From positions 1-61,523 of the forward strand of contig JAJRQO010000041.1 of NCBI GenBank assembly GCA_024280215.1: a stretch of 61,523 bases of DNA, read 5' to 3'. Origin of the DNA: Candidatus Zixiibacteriota bacterium (GTDB taxonomy: Bacteria > Zixibacteria > MSB-5A5 > GN15 > FEB-12). Made by a program: the position numbers and the translations under genes. Of this stretch, positions 1-8,113 are shown piece by piece; the first letter of the stretch is position 1, and each line of letters begins with the position of its first letter. The notes under the pieces are model-generated. The model did not search any database and had not been told where the DNA came from. It saw nothing but the letters and a program-made list of their open reading frames with translations.

Positions 1-208
1 ACTATCTCCAATACCATCCAAGTCAGAATCTGTTTGGTCAGGGTTGTAAATGTCAGGGCAGTTGTCGTTAAGGCAAGTATTGTTAGGGAATCCTACGTTA
101 CCGTACCCATCAGTGTCAGTGTCAGTGCATGTATCACAACTATCTCCAATACCATCCAAGTCAGAATCTGTTTGGTCAGGGTTGTAAATGTCAGGACAGT
201 TGTCGTTG
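1..208. repeat. 138-bp-period tandem DNA repeat coding for TSP3 units
   Basis: Bases 1-70 recur almost identically at 139-208, a period of 138 bp (46 codons). Each period encodes about two TSP3 calcium-binding units. The array is cut by the window start, so its copy number is unknown. Confidence 0.85.
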
Positions 209-1707
209 AGGTCACATATTCCATCACTGTCAGAATCAACACACCCTGAGCAGTTCACTCCTAAAGCCCCGATTAGCACCCCACAATTGTTCAAGGTATG
301 GTTCGCATTACAAAAAGACAAATCATTAATATGTAAATCACCTATTGAAGTGTCACAAAAGAGCGGGTCTAATGAAAAATTATTGTTAGTATGTTCTTGA
401 GATACAATCTGTCCAGCCCAATTACTCAGTTGATTATTATATATATTTGTGCATTCAATAGTATAGACAGGGTAATTGCTATAGGCAGTTGTTGATGAAA
501 TTGAAGTACCATTTATTGTGTTACTAATAATAGAGTTTCTAATAATTGGTTGACCACCTCTGATATTAATAGCTGCTCCAATATTTGTGGTCGAGTTATG
601 TGAAAAAGTACAGTTTTCAATAAGTAGATTACCCCCTCCACAATTTATTGCCCCTGCACCAGAGGTAGCATGGTTTTTATAAAATACAGAGTTTCTGATT
701 GTAAACGGATGAAAATATGTTCCACCAATTGCTCCAGCAGTTGTTCCTGTGCAATTTATAAATCTGAATCCATCTATTTCCGCATTGTACCAATTTGAAG
801 TATTGTTATAGTATGCCGAAAATTTTAATCCCATACCTGTGTTAAGAGAACCGTCAATGGTTGTATATTCTTGACCATTAACCGATTTGAATATGATTTG
901 TTTTTGGAACACTTCAGCACCAGCATAGACCCCATCGTTGACTAAAATTGTATCATACCCATAGGCAGAATCGACCGCTTCCTGAATCGTGCTGTAATCT
1001 TCTGGAACTCGAATCGTAGTTGGATTAAAGCAGTAGATGGCATCAATTGTAAACTTAAAGTTTTCACCAAATACATCTACCAAATAATACCAAGAGAATA
1101 TCCCATCGCCATCTTCATCACCATAACCAACTGATACAGAATTATTTGAACTTGAATTTATTCCATCGTCTGATAAAATTGCAAATGTATCAACAGCTTG
1201 ATTCACAACGGTGAAGCCGATGAAATAATCTTGGTCTTCAAAATTTAAGTTATACGATGAAACATCAAACGATACCGTCGCAGTAGGAGATGATAGATTT
1301 ATCGCAGAGTCTTGAATTCGAAGAATTTCTGCTCCTGGGTAACCGTTTGCATATTCATAAATAATCATTTCTATGCCTTGACCCGATGTGTCAGAGAAAC
1401 TATTAAAACCTGTGTATAACATCAAATTAACGGATGATAATTTTTTTCTCCCATACCCTGAAAATCGCTGAGCGTAGGTTGTCATTGATGTCGAGGAAGA
1501 AGCAATAGTGAAAAAATAAGTAATAGGACCATAATAAAACAAAGTATTACAATCAACAGTATCTTCTACTGCTTGTGATTGCAATGAAAAAGAATCGTGC
1601 AAAAAACTTTTTGGTAGTTTTTCTTGTGCTGTTGCTAATTGATGCAGAGAAAAGAATACAAGTAAAATTAACAGTATAAACTGTATTGAGTTCTGTAGTC
1701 TTGACAT
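1..1707 (-). CDS. Secreted parallel beta-helix protein with thrombospondin type-3 repeats (3' end beyond window)
   Basis: The frame stays open from an ATG at 1707 down to base 1 (569 codons), so the C-terminus lies outside the window. The start follows a GGGGTGG ribosome site and a consensus promoter. Residues 1-26 look like a signal peptide ending in LATAQ. A middle part of about 200 residues reads like right-handed beta-helix repeats, opening with a 'TIQEAVDSA' motif and rich in N and G (e.g. NSVFYKN, IENCTFSHNST). From about residue 480 there are Asp-rich calcium-binding TSP3 units (DNCPDIYNPDQTDSDLDGIGD type). The protein is probably exported, surface-bound or released, and ligand-binding. 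Many FCB relatives end in a sorting domain, which cannot be seen here. Specific function unknown. Confidence 0.85.
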   Translation of the reverse strand, partial: MSRLQNSIQFILLILLVFFSLHQLATAQEKLPKSFLHDSFSLQSQAVEDTVDCNTLFYYGPITYFFTIASSSTSMTTYAQRFSGYGRKKLSSVNLMLYTGFNSFSDTSGQGIEMIIYEYANGYPGAEILRIQDSAINLSSPTATVSFDVSSYNLNFEDQDYFIGFTVVNQAVDTFAILSDDGINSSSNNSVSVGYGDEDGDGIFSWYYLVDVFGENFKFTIDAIYCFNPTTIRVPEDYSTIQEAVDSAYGYDTILVNDGVYAGAEVFQKQIIFKSVNGQEYTTIDGSLNTGMGLKFSAYYNNTSNWYNAEIDGFRFINCTGTTAGAIGGTYFHPFTIRNSVFYKNHATSGAGAINCGGGNLLIENCTFSHNSTTNIGAAINIRGGQPIIRNSIISNTINGTSISSTTAYSNYPVYTIECTNIYNNQLSNWAGQIVSQEHTNNNFSLDPLFCDTSIGDLHINDLSFCNANHTLNNCGVLIGALGVNCSGCVDSDSDGICDLNDNCPDIYNPDQTDSDLDGIGDSCDTCTDTDTDGYGNVGFPNNTCLNDNCPDIYNPDQTDSDLDGIGDS

Positions 1708-1759
1708 ATTCCACCCCGAGCGAATTTGTTTTCGCAAGTAGTAATCTATTATTGACCTT

Positions 1760-1788
1760 AATATACATAATTTGATTAAATCTGTCAA
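1760..1788 (-). promoter_or_regulatory. Sigma-70-type promoter for the beta-helix gene
   Basis: On the minus strand a TTGACA -35 box (1783-1788) and a TATATT -10 box (1760-1765) are separated by 17 bases. Transcription would start near 1753, leaving a leader of about 45 bases. Confidence 0.65.
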
Positions 1789-1834
1789 TAAAATGCCTGA
1801 AATTAAAGGGTTTATCTGTCAAATAATATTTATA

Positions 1835-1862
1835 TTGCCAAATCTTAATAATTGTGTATACT
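1835..1862 (+). promoter_or_regulatory. Sigma-70-type promoter for the radical SAM/rsmB operon
   Basis: TTGCCA (1835-1840), 16 bases, TATACT (1857-1862). Transcription would start near 1869. That argues for translation from the ATG at 1898 rather than the in-frame upstream ATG at 1772, which lies before the promoter. Confidence 0.5.
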
Positions 1863-1897
1863 TGAGCACTGTAACCCTAAGCAAGCGAAGCACCTAT

Positions 1898-4399
1898 ATG
1901 TTAAAAAATGATTTAGAAAAAAGATTTTTCCCTTATGTAATAAAACCAGGCAGATATGCTGGTGGTGAACCTGGAACTGTTACAAAAGACCATGAAGGTA
2001 AAACTCTCTATTGTCACGCTTATCCCGATAAATATGAACTTGGTCAGTCCTATCTTGGACTTCAAACTTTATACCATATTGTAAACTCAGACGATCGATT
2101 TGTTTGTGAAAGAACCTACGCTGCTGATATTGATGCAGAAGAAGTTCTACGCAAAGAAAACTTACCACTTTTTTCACTTGAAACTTTTACGGCACTCAAA
2201 GATTTTGATGCTCTCGGATTCACTCTTTCATTTGAAATGGTTTTTACTAATCTATTAAATATGCTCGATCTTGCTGGGATGGCGATTCGCTCAAGCGAAC
2301 GTGAGGATTCGGATCCTATTATCATGGCTGGTGGACCTGCGGCGTACAACCCAGAACCATTGGCAGATTTTGTCGACCTCTTTTTTATCGGTGATGCCGA
2401 AATTGGGCTTGTGGAAATGCTTGAGATTATTCATGAACTCAAAGGAAAATCTAAAAGAGAAAAGCTTCTCACTATAGTACAAAAAGTACAGTCAGTTTAT
2501 ATCCCGATGTTTTATGATGAAAATAGAATCCCAATAGAAAAGTCAGTTCCAAAACAAATTTTTGCTCGCACAGTTCCAGACTTAAAATCGGAATATTATC
2601 CGACCCATCCTATTGTACCACTTGTTGAAACAGTGCATGAACATCTCTCAATTGAAATCATGCGAGGTTGTCCACAGGGTTGTCGGTTCTGTCAAGCGGG
2701 GTCAATTTATCGACCTGTCCGCATGCGACCAATAGATGAGCTTGTAAAACTTGTAGAGACACAAGTAAAAAATAGTGGCACCGAAGTTGTTACGCTCCTT
2801 TCGTTATCATCATCAGACTATAAAGAAATCGAAGATTTGGCAACTATTGTCGCACGGAAGTTAGAAAAAGATAGAGTCTCGGTGACTTTGCCATCGCTTC
2901 GTCCAGGAACTATTTCATCCAAACTTCTCAATGCGGTCAAGCGTGTACGAAGATCGGGAATGACGATTGCTCCCGAAGCAGGTTCAGAACGACTTCGAGC
3001 TTTTATTCGGAAAAATTTCTCCGATGAAACAGTCTATGACACCGTTTCACTTGCCTATGAAAAAGGTTGGACAACAATTAAACTTTATTTTATGGTAGGG
3101 CTTCCGACTGAGACCTATAAAGATTTAGATGGTATCGTCAATATGATACAAAACGTCTATAAAATTGGTACTACAACCGCAGGACGAAAAAAAGTTAATG
3201 TCACTTTATCACCGTTTGTCCCAAAAGCTCACACCCCTTTCCAATGGGATGAAATTGTCGCACCTGAGGAAGTTCTCAAGCGAATTAACTATGTGAAGTT
3301 CCAGTTTAAAAATTCTAACATTTCGTTTAAGTATCCCGTTGTCGAGACAAATCTTTTGCAGGGACTTATCGGTCGTGGCGGTCGAGTCATGGGCAAGGTG
3401 CTTGAAACAGCCTATAACAATGGGGCACGTTTTGATGGATGGAATGAGTTCTTTGATTTTGAAAGATGGGAAAATGCATTGAAAGAGCATGGTATCGACT
3501 ACCGTGAAATGCTCAAGCCGATTCCATTTTCAAAAGATCTGCCGTGGTCGCATATCATAAAAGGTGTTTCCTCTTCGCAGTTACAAAAAGAACGCGAAAG
3601 AACCTCGATGCAACTGATGGATTTTATTCCGCAAAAACGAGATTTTGAAGTTCCTAATACTGTTCAGGTTGTCGAGTTTGGTCGAACCAAAAATAAAATT
3701 GCTTCAAAACAAGCTTTTGCTCCAACAAAAAACAAAGTACGTTTTCGTTTTGGTAAAGATAGCCGTTATAAATATATGGGGCATCTTGATAATTTACGTC
3801 TTATCGAAAGAGTCCTTCGAAAATCAAAACTACCAATTGCATTTTCACAAGGTTTTAACCCATCGATGAAACTTTCGTTCGGTCCTCCGTTGACTCTTGG
3901 CTTTACTTCGGAAGCGGAGTTTATGGATATAACCTTTGACAGCAACTTTATGCCAGAGATGGTGGAAACTCTCAAAGAGTCAATGCCTGAGGGGTTGACA
4001 CTCTACGATGCCAAGATTATTTTTTCTCGAACAAAATCAATCTCGGCACTTTTAAATAGAGCGGTCTATACCATAGATTTAGATAAAATACCCAATAGAG
4101 ATTTATTAAAAGAAAAAATAAGCACTCTGCTTGCACAAGAAAAAGTTGAAGTTGAACGGCATAAGAAAAAAGGAACGATTCTCCTTGATTTACGTTCTGC
4201 GATTTATTCATTAGAAATTAAAAGTGATAAACTATTTCTTACTTTAGGAATCGGTGAGGGTGGCTACGCTAAACCAGGGGAAATTTTACAACTATTGTTA
4301 GGCGATGATTACGATTTGTATATGATGAACTTTCTGCATCGTCTGGATTTGTATCGCCAAGAAGAAAATGGTAAAATAATCAGAGCTATGGAATTATAA
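1898..4399 (+). CDS. Radical SAM protein, TIGR03960 family fused to TIGR03936/DUF2344
   Basis: 833 residues from the ATG at 1898; the frame extends upstream to 1772, but that part has no family character and precedes the predicted promoter. The N-terminal half contains a B12-binding-like region and a radical SAM core with the C-x3-C-x2-C cluster motif at C258, C262 and C265 (CPQGCRFC). The C-terminal about 210 residues, beginning near 'VRFRFGKDSRYKYMGHLD', are the DUF2344 domain. The fusion is the common bacterial architecture and is often found near ribosome or RNA genes. Here it lies 3 bases before rsmB, suggesting a role in RNA or ribosome modification, but the reaction is unknown. Confidence 0.9.
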   Translation: MLKNDLEKRFFPYVIKPGRYAGGEPGTVTKDHEGKTLYCHAYPDKYELGQSYLGLQTLYHIVNSDDRFVCERTYAADIDAEEVLRKENLPLFSLETFTALKDFDALGFTLSFEMVFTNLLNMLDLAGMAIRSSEREDSDPIIMAGGPAAYNPEPLADFVDLFFIGDAEIGLVEMLEIIHELKGKSKREKLLTIVQKVQSVYIPMFYDENRIPIEKSVPKQIFARTVPDLKSEYYPTHPIVPLVETVHEHLSIEIMRGCPQGCRFCQAGSIYRPVRMRPIDELVKLVETQVKNSGTEVVTLLSLSSSDYKEIEDLATIVARKLEKDRVSVTLPSLRPGTISSKLLNAVKRVRRSGMTIAPEAGSERLRAFIRKNFSDETVYDTVSLAYEKGWTTIKLYFMVGLPTETYKDLDGIVNMIQNVYKIGTTTAGRKKVNVTLSPFVPKAHTPFQWDEIVAPEEVLKRINYVKFQFKNSNISFKYPVVETNLLQGLIGRGGRVMGKVLETAYNNGARFDGWNEFFDFERWENALKEHGIDYREMLKPIPFSKDLPWSHIIKGVSSSQLQKERERTSMQLMDFIPQKRDFEVPNTVQVVEFGRTKNKIASKQAFAPTKNKVRFRFGKDSRYKYMGHLDNLRLIERVLRKSKLPIAFSQGFNPSMKLSFGPPLTLGFTSEAEFMDITFDSNFMPEMVETLKESMPEGLTLYDAKIIFSRTKSISALLNRAVYTIDLDKIPNRDLLKEKISTLLAQEKVEVERHKKKGTILLDLRSAIYSLEIKSDKLFLTLGIGEGGYAKPGEILQLLLGDDYDLYMMNFLHRLDLYRQEENGKIIRAMEL

Positions 4400-4402
4400 A
4401 TT

Positions 4403-5767
4403 ATGAATGAAAAAAAAACGCTTTCAAATCAAAAGTATGATAAAGTGCGGGCTGCTTGTGTCAAGGCACTGGTACTGCTTGAACAGGGAGAGTCTCTCGA
4501 TAAAGCAATCTCTCTTGCGATCGATGACCAAGAGTTCAGACCAATTGACAAACGATTTTTCCAACAACTGGTGCATGGGACAATTAAAATGCGTCGTCGT
4601 CTTGATCATGAAATAAAATTCTACCTCGCAAAACCTTCGACCGAACTTCCTCTTAAACTGAAAAATATTTTACGGCTTGGTTTTTATCAACTGCATTTTA
4701 CTGACCGAATTCCCGATGCGGCAGCGGTCTCTGAATCGGTCAACTTAGCACACGTTATGACCGATGCTGGAAAAGCAAAACTTGTCAACGCTGTCATGCG
4801 TTCTGCGATTAGAGAACCTGAAAAAGTTGTCTTCGCTAAAAAAGAAAAAGAGCCTGTCAGATATCTTGGCGATTTTTATTCATACCCTGACCATTTTGTT
4901 GAGTATTGTCTTGAAGAGTTTGGGTTTCTTGCCACGAAAAATTTACTTATCTATTACAATGAAGCACCAAAAGTTACTTACCGTGTTAATTTTCTGAAAG
5001 CAAAACCAGATGAAGTCGCTCACATGCTGACTGAAAACAAAGTTGAGTTTTCGTTTGGAAAATATCTACCTGAATTTTTACGTATCGAAAGCGGGGGACT
5101 TCCGCTTGAGCTTGAACTTATCTCAACAGGTAAAGTCTACGTGCAGGATGAAGCCTCTGGTTTGGCTGTGCGCCTGATGAACCCTCGCCCGGGAAATTCA
5201 GTTATAGATTTAGCCGCCGCTCCAGGTGGTAAAAGTACCTATGCAGCAATTAGGATGCGTAACAAAGGACGAGTCACGGCAGTTGATAAAACTCAAGAAC
5301 GGCTCGAGGTCTTAGTCGGTAATGCAGAACGTCTCGGGGTTAAAATTATTTCGCCTGTCATTTCCGATATGTATGATTTCAAGGGTGGACCATTTGACCG
5401 TGTTCTTTTAGATCCGCCATGTTCAGGATGGGGAGCTGCTGGCAAACACTCAGATTTGCGTTGGGCAAAATCTACTGAGGATGTCACCAAACTTGCCAAG
5501 ATTCAGCAATCAATGATTGGACGGGCATCAAAATTAGTCAAACCTGGTGGAGTTTTGATCTATTCGACCTGTACTATTATTAGGGCAGAAAATGATAAAA
5601 TTGTCGAAGATTTTTTAGCGAAGCATAAAGATTGCGAAATAGAATCTGCCAAAGAGTTTTTCCCAGATGAGTTAGTCTCTGAAAAAGGGTATGTCAAGAC
5701 TTATCCATCGGTAGGGAAATATGATGGGGCATTTTGTGTACGACTTAAGCGTAAAGAGCATGCCTAA
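4403..5767 (+). CDS. rsmB: 16S rRNA (cytosine-967 C5)-methyltransferase
   Basis: 454 residues with the full RsmB layout. An N-terminal NusB-like RNA-binding domain (about 10-150) is followed by a Rossmann SAM-dependent methyltransferase. The SAM loop DLAAAPGGKS is at 269-278. The two RNA m5C-methyltransferase cysteines are visible: C340 in DPPCSG and C390 in YSTCT, the latter expected to be the nucleophile. It methylates C967 of 16S rRNA using SAM. It sits 3 bases after the radical SAM gene in the same operon. The N-terminal NusB-like domain favours RsmB over its paralogue RsmF. Confidence 0.92.
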   Translation: MNEKKTLSNQKYDKVRAACVKALVLLEQGESLDKAISLAIDDQEFRPIDKRFFQQLVHGTIKMRRRLDHEIKFYLAKPSTELPLKLKNILRLGFYQLHFTDRIPDAAAVSESVNLAHVMTDAGKAKLVNAVMRSAIREPEKVVFAKKEKEPVRYLGDFYSYPDHFVEYCLEEFGFLATKNLLIYYNEAPKVTYRVNFLKAKPDEVAHMLTENKVEFSFGKYLPEFLRIESGGLPLELELISTGKVYVQDEASGLAVRLMNPRPGNSVIDLAAAPGGKSTYAAIRMRNKGRVTAVDKTQERLEVLVGNAERLGVKIISPVISDMYDFKGGPFDRVLLDPPCSGWGAAGKHSDLRWAKSTEDVTKLAKIQQSMIGRASKLVKPGGVLIYSTCTIIRAENDKIVEDFLAKHKDCEIESAKEFFPDELVSEKGYVKTYPSVGKYDGAFCVRLKRKEHA

Positions 5768-5861
5768 TATTTTATATTAAAACTTGCCTTTTTATCATTT
5801 TTTTTTCACTCTTATGTGTAAGATAAATACAAATATATCACACAACGCATAATGGTGAAAA

Positions 5862-6662
5862 ATGAATATACAAGCATCAAGACTTAGTAATAAAAAAAAC
5901 AACTCATTCTACTCAAATATCTTCCCCGAAGGTTCGACTTCACGAAAAATTATGTCCTATGGTGGCATTCCGTTTATTCTGTTGTTAATTTTATATTTTG
6001 TTTTAAACTCAATCGTCATGCCGATTATCACTCGTCATGGGGAAGAGTTCACTCTTCCAGACTATACTGATTTAAAACTCATTGACGCTCAAATTGGTAT
6101 TTCTGATCTCAATCTTGCTTACGAAATAAGCTCTGAAGAATATTCCCCAGGGATGGAAAAGGGAGTGATACTGGCACAATTTCCAATTGCGGGAACCGAT
6201 GTAAAAGAGGGACGTACAATAAAATTTGTGACATCACTTGGCCAGAAAAATATTACCATTCCAAATTTGAGTGGACTGTCTGTAAGGCAGGCCATGCTAA
6301 ACCTTGAAACCTCTGGGCTTTTGCTCGGTGAGATTGCATGGGCGTTTTCTGATACTCTTCCTGAAAAAGTAGTTGTCTTTTCATATCCGAACGAAGGTGT
6401 TGAGATACCGATGGGAACAACTGTCAACCTGATGGTCAATCGTGGACGGGCGTCGAACTTTACTTTTATGCCAAAAGTTGTCGGCATGACTTTGGATGAT
6501 GCCTCGACGCTTATTGAAGACAAAGTCTTAAAAGTTGGTATCGTGACTTATCGTACTGATGAAAACTATCTACCCGAGACGGTTCTTGAACAATCGGAAG
6601 CCGAGGGAACCGAGCTTGACATCCGCACCGAGATAGATTTGGTCGTCAGCACAACCGAGTAG
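5862..6662 (+). CDS. Membrane-anchored PASTA-domain protein
   Basis: 266 residues. A basic N-terminus (1-35) and one membrane helix (about 36-57) precede three PASTA domains (about 63-129, 131-198 and 200-266), recognisable from the repeated 'P-x-L/V-x-G-x-x-x-x-x-A' and 'V-x-x-G' pattern. PASTA domains bind peptidoglycan fragments or beta-lactam-like ligands outside the membrane. In other bacteria a PASTA gene, often on a Ser/Thr kinase, follows rsmB; here no kinase domain is present, so it is a stand-alone sensor or binding protein. The start is supported by GGTG just upstream. Confidence 0.85.
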   Translation: MNIQASRLSNKKNNSFYSNIFPEGSTSRKIMSYGGIPFILLLILYFVLNSIVMPIITRHGEEFTLPDYTDLKLIDAQIGISDLNLAYEISSEEYSPGMEKGVILAQFPIAGTDVKEGRTIKFVTSLGQKNITIPNLSGLSVRQAMLNLETSGLLLGEIAWAFSDTLPEKVVVFSYPNEGVEIPMGTTVNLMVNRGRASNFTFMPKVVGMTLDDASTLIEDKVLKVGIVTYRTDENYLPETVLEQSEAEGTELDIRTEIDLVVSTTE

Positions 6663-6710
6663 TTTTTATAGGTCATGTTCCGTAATTATATACAGGATTC
6701 ACGTAATGTC

Positions 6711-6736
6711 ATTCCTGCGAAGGCAGGAATCCAGTG
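6711..6736. repeat. Palindromic dispersed repeat (ATTCCTGC-gaag-GCAGGAAT)
   Basis: An 8-bp stem with a 4-base loop, followed by CCAGTG. Related copies lie at 9764-9781, 9865-9882, 10270-10287 and 43444-43460. It lies just before the small lipoprotein gene. Confidence 0.8.
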
Positions 6737-6758
6737 TTTAAATTTTGGGGAATATATA

Positions 6759-7160
6759 ATGAAGAAAACAGCTTTTTTGTTTACAATGATTAGTCTACTT
6801 GTTTCTTGTTCATCGGATAAAATTTTAAATGGAACTTATTATTTTAAACATAGTAATTCTATTGAAGAATATCTTATAGTCAAACCTGATAGCACATTTA
6901 TCCAGTTTATATTACAAGTTAATGGCGAAATTATTAGTAATAAAGGTAAATTATCTTCTCGGACTTTGTATAGTAAGTCAGGTCTCTTGCTAGAAGATTT
7001 TTACAGTGTTTTAGATACAGCAATAATTGATCTTTATACAGCTAGTACAATGTCACTCTTAGGGGAGAAACAGATTATAATCGATGTTGATTTATACGAT
7101 ATTACTATGATAAACAAATCATTTAACTCCGACTCAGTATTAGCAGAAATAAATAAATAA
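6759..7160 (+). CDS. Small lipoprotein of unknown function
   Basis: 133 residues from the ATG at 6759, preceded by a GGGGA ribosome site. The frame runs upstream to 6675, but that part is translated palindromic repeat. The N-terminus MKKTAFLFTMISLLVSC is a lipoprotein signal with a lipobox ending at C17. The mature part begins 'SSDKILNGTYYFKHSN' and looks like a small beta-rich 'extent of expression' domain, but I do not recognise a family. It is followed by the MITE-like element. Confidence 0.65.
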   Translation: MKKTAFLFTMISLLVSCSSDKILNGTYYFKHSNSIEEYLIVKPDSTFIQFILQVNGEIISNKGKLSSRTLYSKSGLLLEDFYSVLDTAIIDLYTASTMSLLGEKQIIIDVDLYDITMINKSFNSDSVLAEINK

Positions 7161-7181
7161 ATAATTTTGTAGGTACAGGTA

Positions 7182-7344
7182 CCCCACCGCTTGGGGGCTG
7201 TTGAAAAACCTCTTATATTGGAACATACTTCGACTCCGCTCAGTATGACAAATTATAAGCTGTTGTCTTTCAAGTCACCCTGAGCGGAGTCGAAGGGTCT
7301 TGAAAGACTGTTTGGACTTTTTCAACAAGCCCCTTGTGGTGGGT
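7182..7344. mobile_element. MITE-like element, copy 1
   Basis: About 160 bp without coding capacity. The ends are imperfect inverted repeats: GGGGCTGTTGAAAAA at 7194-7208 against a complementary TTTTTCAACAAGCCCC at the other end, with outer CCCACC/GGTGGG extensions. An internal inverted pair is CTTCGACTCCGCTCAG / CTGAGCGGAGTCGAAG. Nearly the same sequence occurs in reverse orientation at 60891-61048. The terminal TGTTGAAAAA motif resembles ends of known insertion sequences, so it is probably moved by a transposase encoded elsewhere. Confidence 0.75.
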
Positions 7345-7402
7345 TTACTATTCAATAAATTAAACCTACAACTAATCCAAAAACTTTGCGTATATTTATC
7401 TT

Positions 7403-8113
7403 ATGAATAAACTCTGGATAGAAACTGCCAATCTATGCCGTCATTACAAACGAGGCACATCAACCGTCAAAGCAGTCGATGGTGTCGACCTGCAAATATA
7501 CCAAAGTGAATATCTCGCGATTGTCGGCTCATCTGGCTCTGGCAAATCAACAATTCTCAATATGCTGGCTGGGCTTGACACACCATCAGATGGCACCGTT
7601 CATGTTGATGGTACAAATCTTTTTAAAATGTCACGAAAAGAAATAGCATCCTATCGTGCCGATAAAATCGGCATGGTTTTCCAATCGTTTAATCTGATTC
7701 CGCATCACACCGCACTCTACAATGTAGAGATGGCTCTTTTCTTTGACGACACGCCCAAAGATGAACGCATCGCAAAAGCTACTGCGATGCTTGAGTCGCT
7801 TGGCTTGGGCGAACGTCTCGATCATAAACCGTCCGACCTCTCAGGTGGTGAACAACAACGTGTCGCTGTCGCTCGAGCCTTGGTGAAAAATCCAACGGTA
7901 CTTTTTGCCGATGAACCAACAGGCAACTTAGACCAAGAGAACACCAACCAAATTGCAAAACTTTTGAAAGACTTAAATAAAAAAGGGATTACGATTGTTA
8001 TCGTCACCCATGATTTACCATTTGCCAAAGAGAACGCCGACCGAATTATCCGTATGGACTACGGTAAGATTGTTGAAGTAATCAAAAACGGAGGTTCCAA
8101 TGGATCTGCGTGA
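7403..8113 (+). CDS. ABC transporter ATP-binding protein, MacB/LolD type
   Basis: 236 residues with all ABC ATPase motifs: Walker [10 protein letters not shown] (42-50), Q-loop Q94, signature LSGGEQQ (146-152), Walker B VLFADE (166-171) and H-loop H203. Closest to the LolD/MacB ATPases that power lipoprotein release, or export of macrolides and peptides across the envelope. It overlaps the permease gene by 14 bases, so the two proteins form one transporter. No ribosome site is visible; the ATG directly follows a TATA-like tract, which suggests a leaderless transcript. Confidence 0.93.
   Translation: MNKLWIETANLCRHYKRGTSTVKAVDGVDLQIYQSEYLAIVGSSGSGKSTILNMLAGLDTPSDGTVHVDGTNLFKMSRKEIASYRADKIGMVFQSFNLIPHHTALYNVEMALFFDDTPKDERIAKATAMLESLGLGERLDHKPSDLSGGEQQRVAVARALVKNPTVLFADEPTGNLDQENTNQIAKLLKDLNKKGITIVIVTHDLPFAKENADRIIRMDYGKIVEVIKNGGSNGSA

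Noticed and set aside
34-400. Two plus-strand frames opposite the TSP3 repeats
   Set aside because: They are antisense shadows of the repetitive coding region; their repeats mirror the TSP3 codons.
1553-1822. Minus-strand frame of 89 codons spanning the start of the beta-helix gene
   Set aside because: It overlaps the real signal peptide and promoter in another frame; no ribosome site, no family character.
1772-1897. Extended N-terminus of the radical SAM protein
   Set aside because: The added 42 residues lie before and over the predicted promoter and have no similarity to the family start.
7182-7344. MITE mobilised by the IS3-type element at the window end
   Set aside because: The ends differ: GGGGCTTGTTGAAAAA against TGGACTTCCCCCGCAAAAA. 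They do not match, so another transposase is needed.
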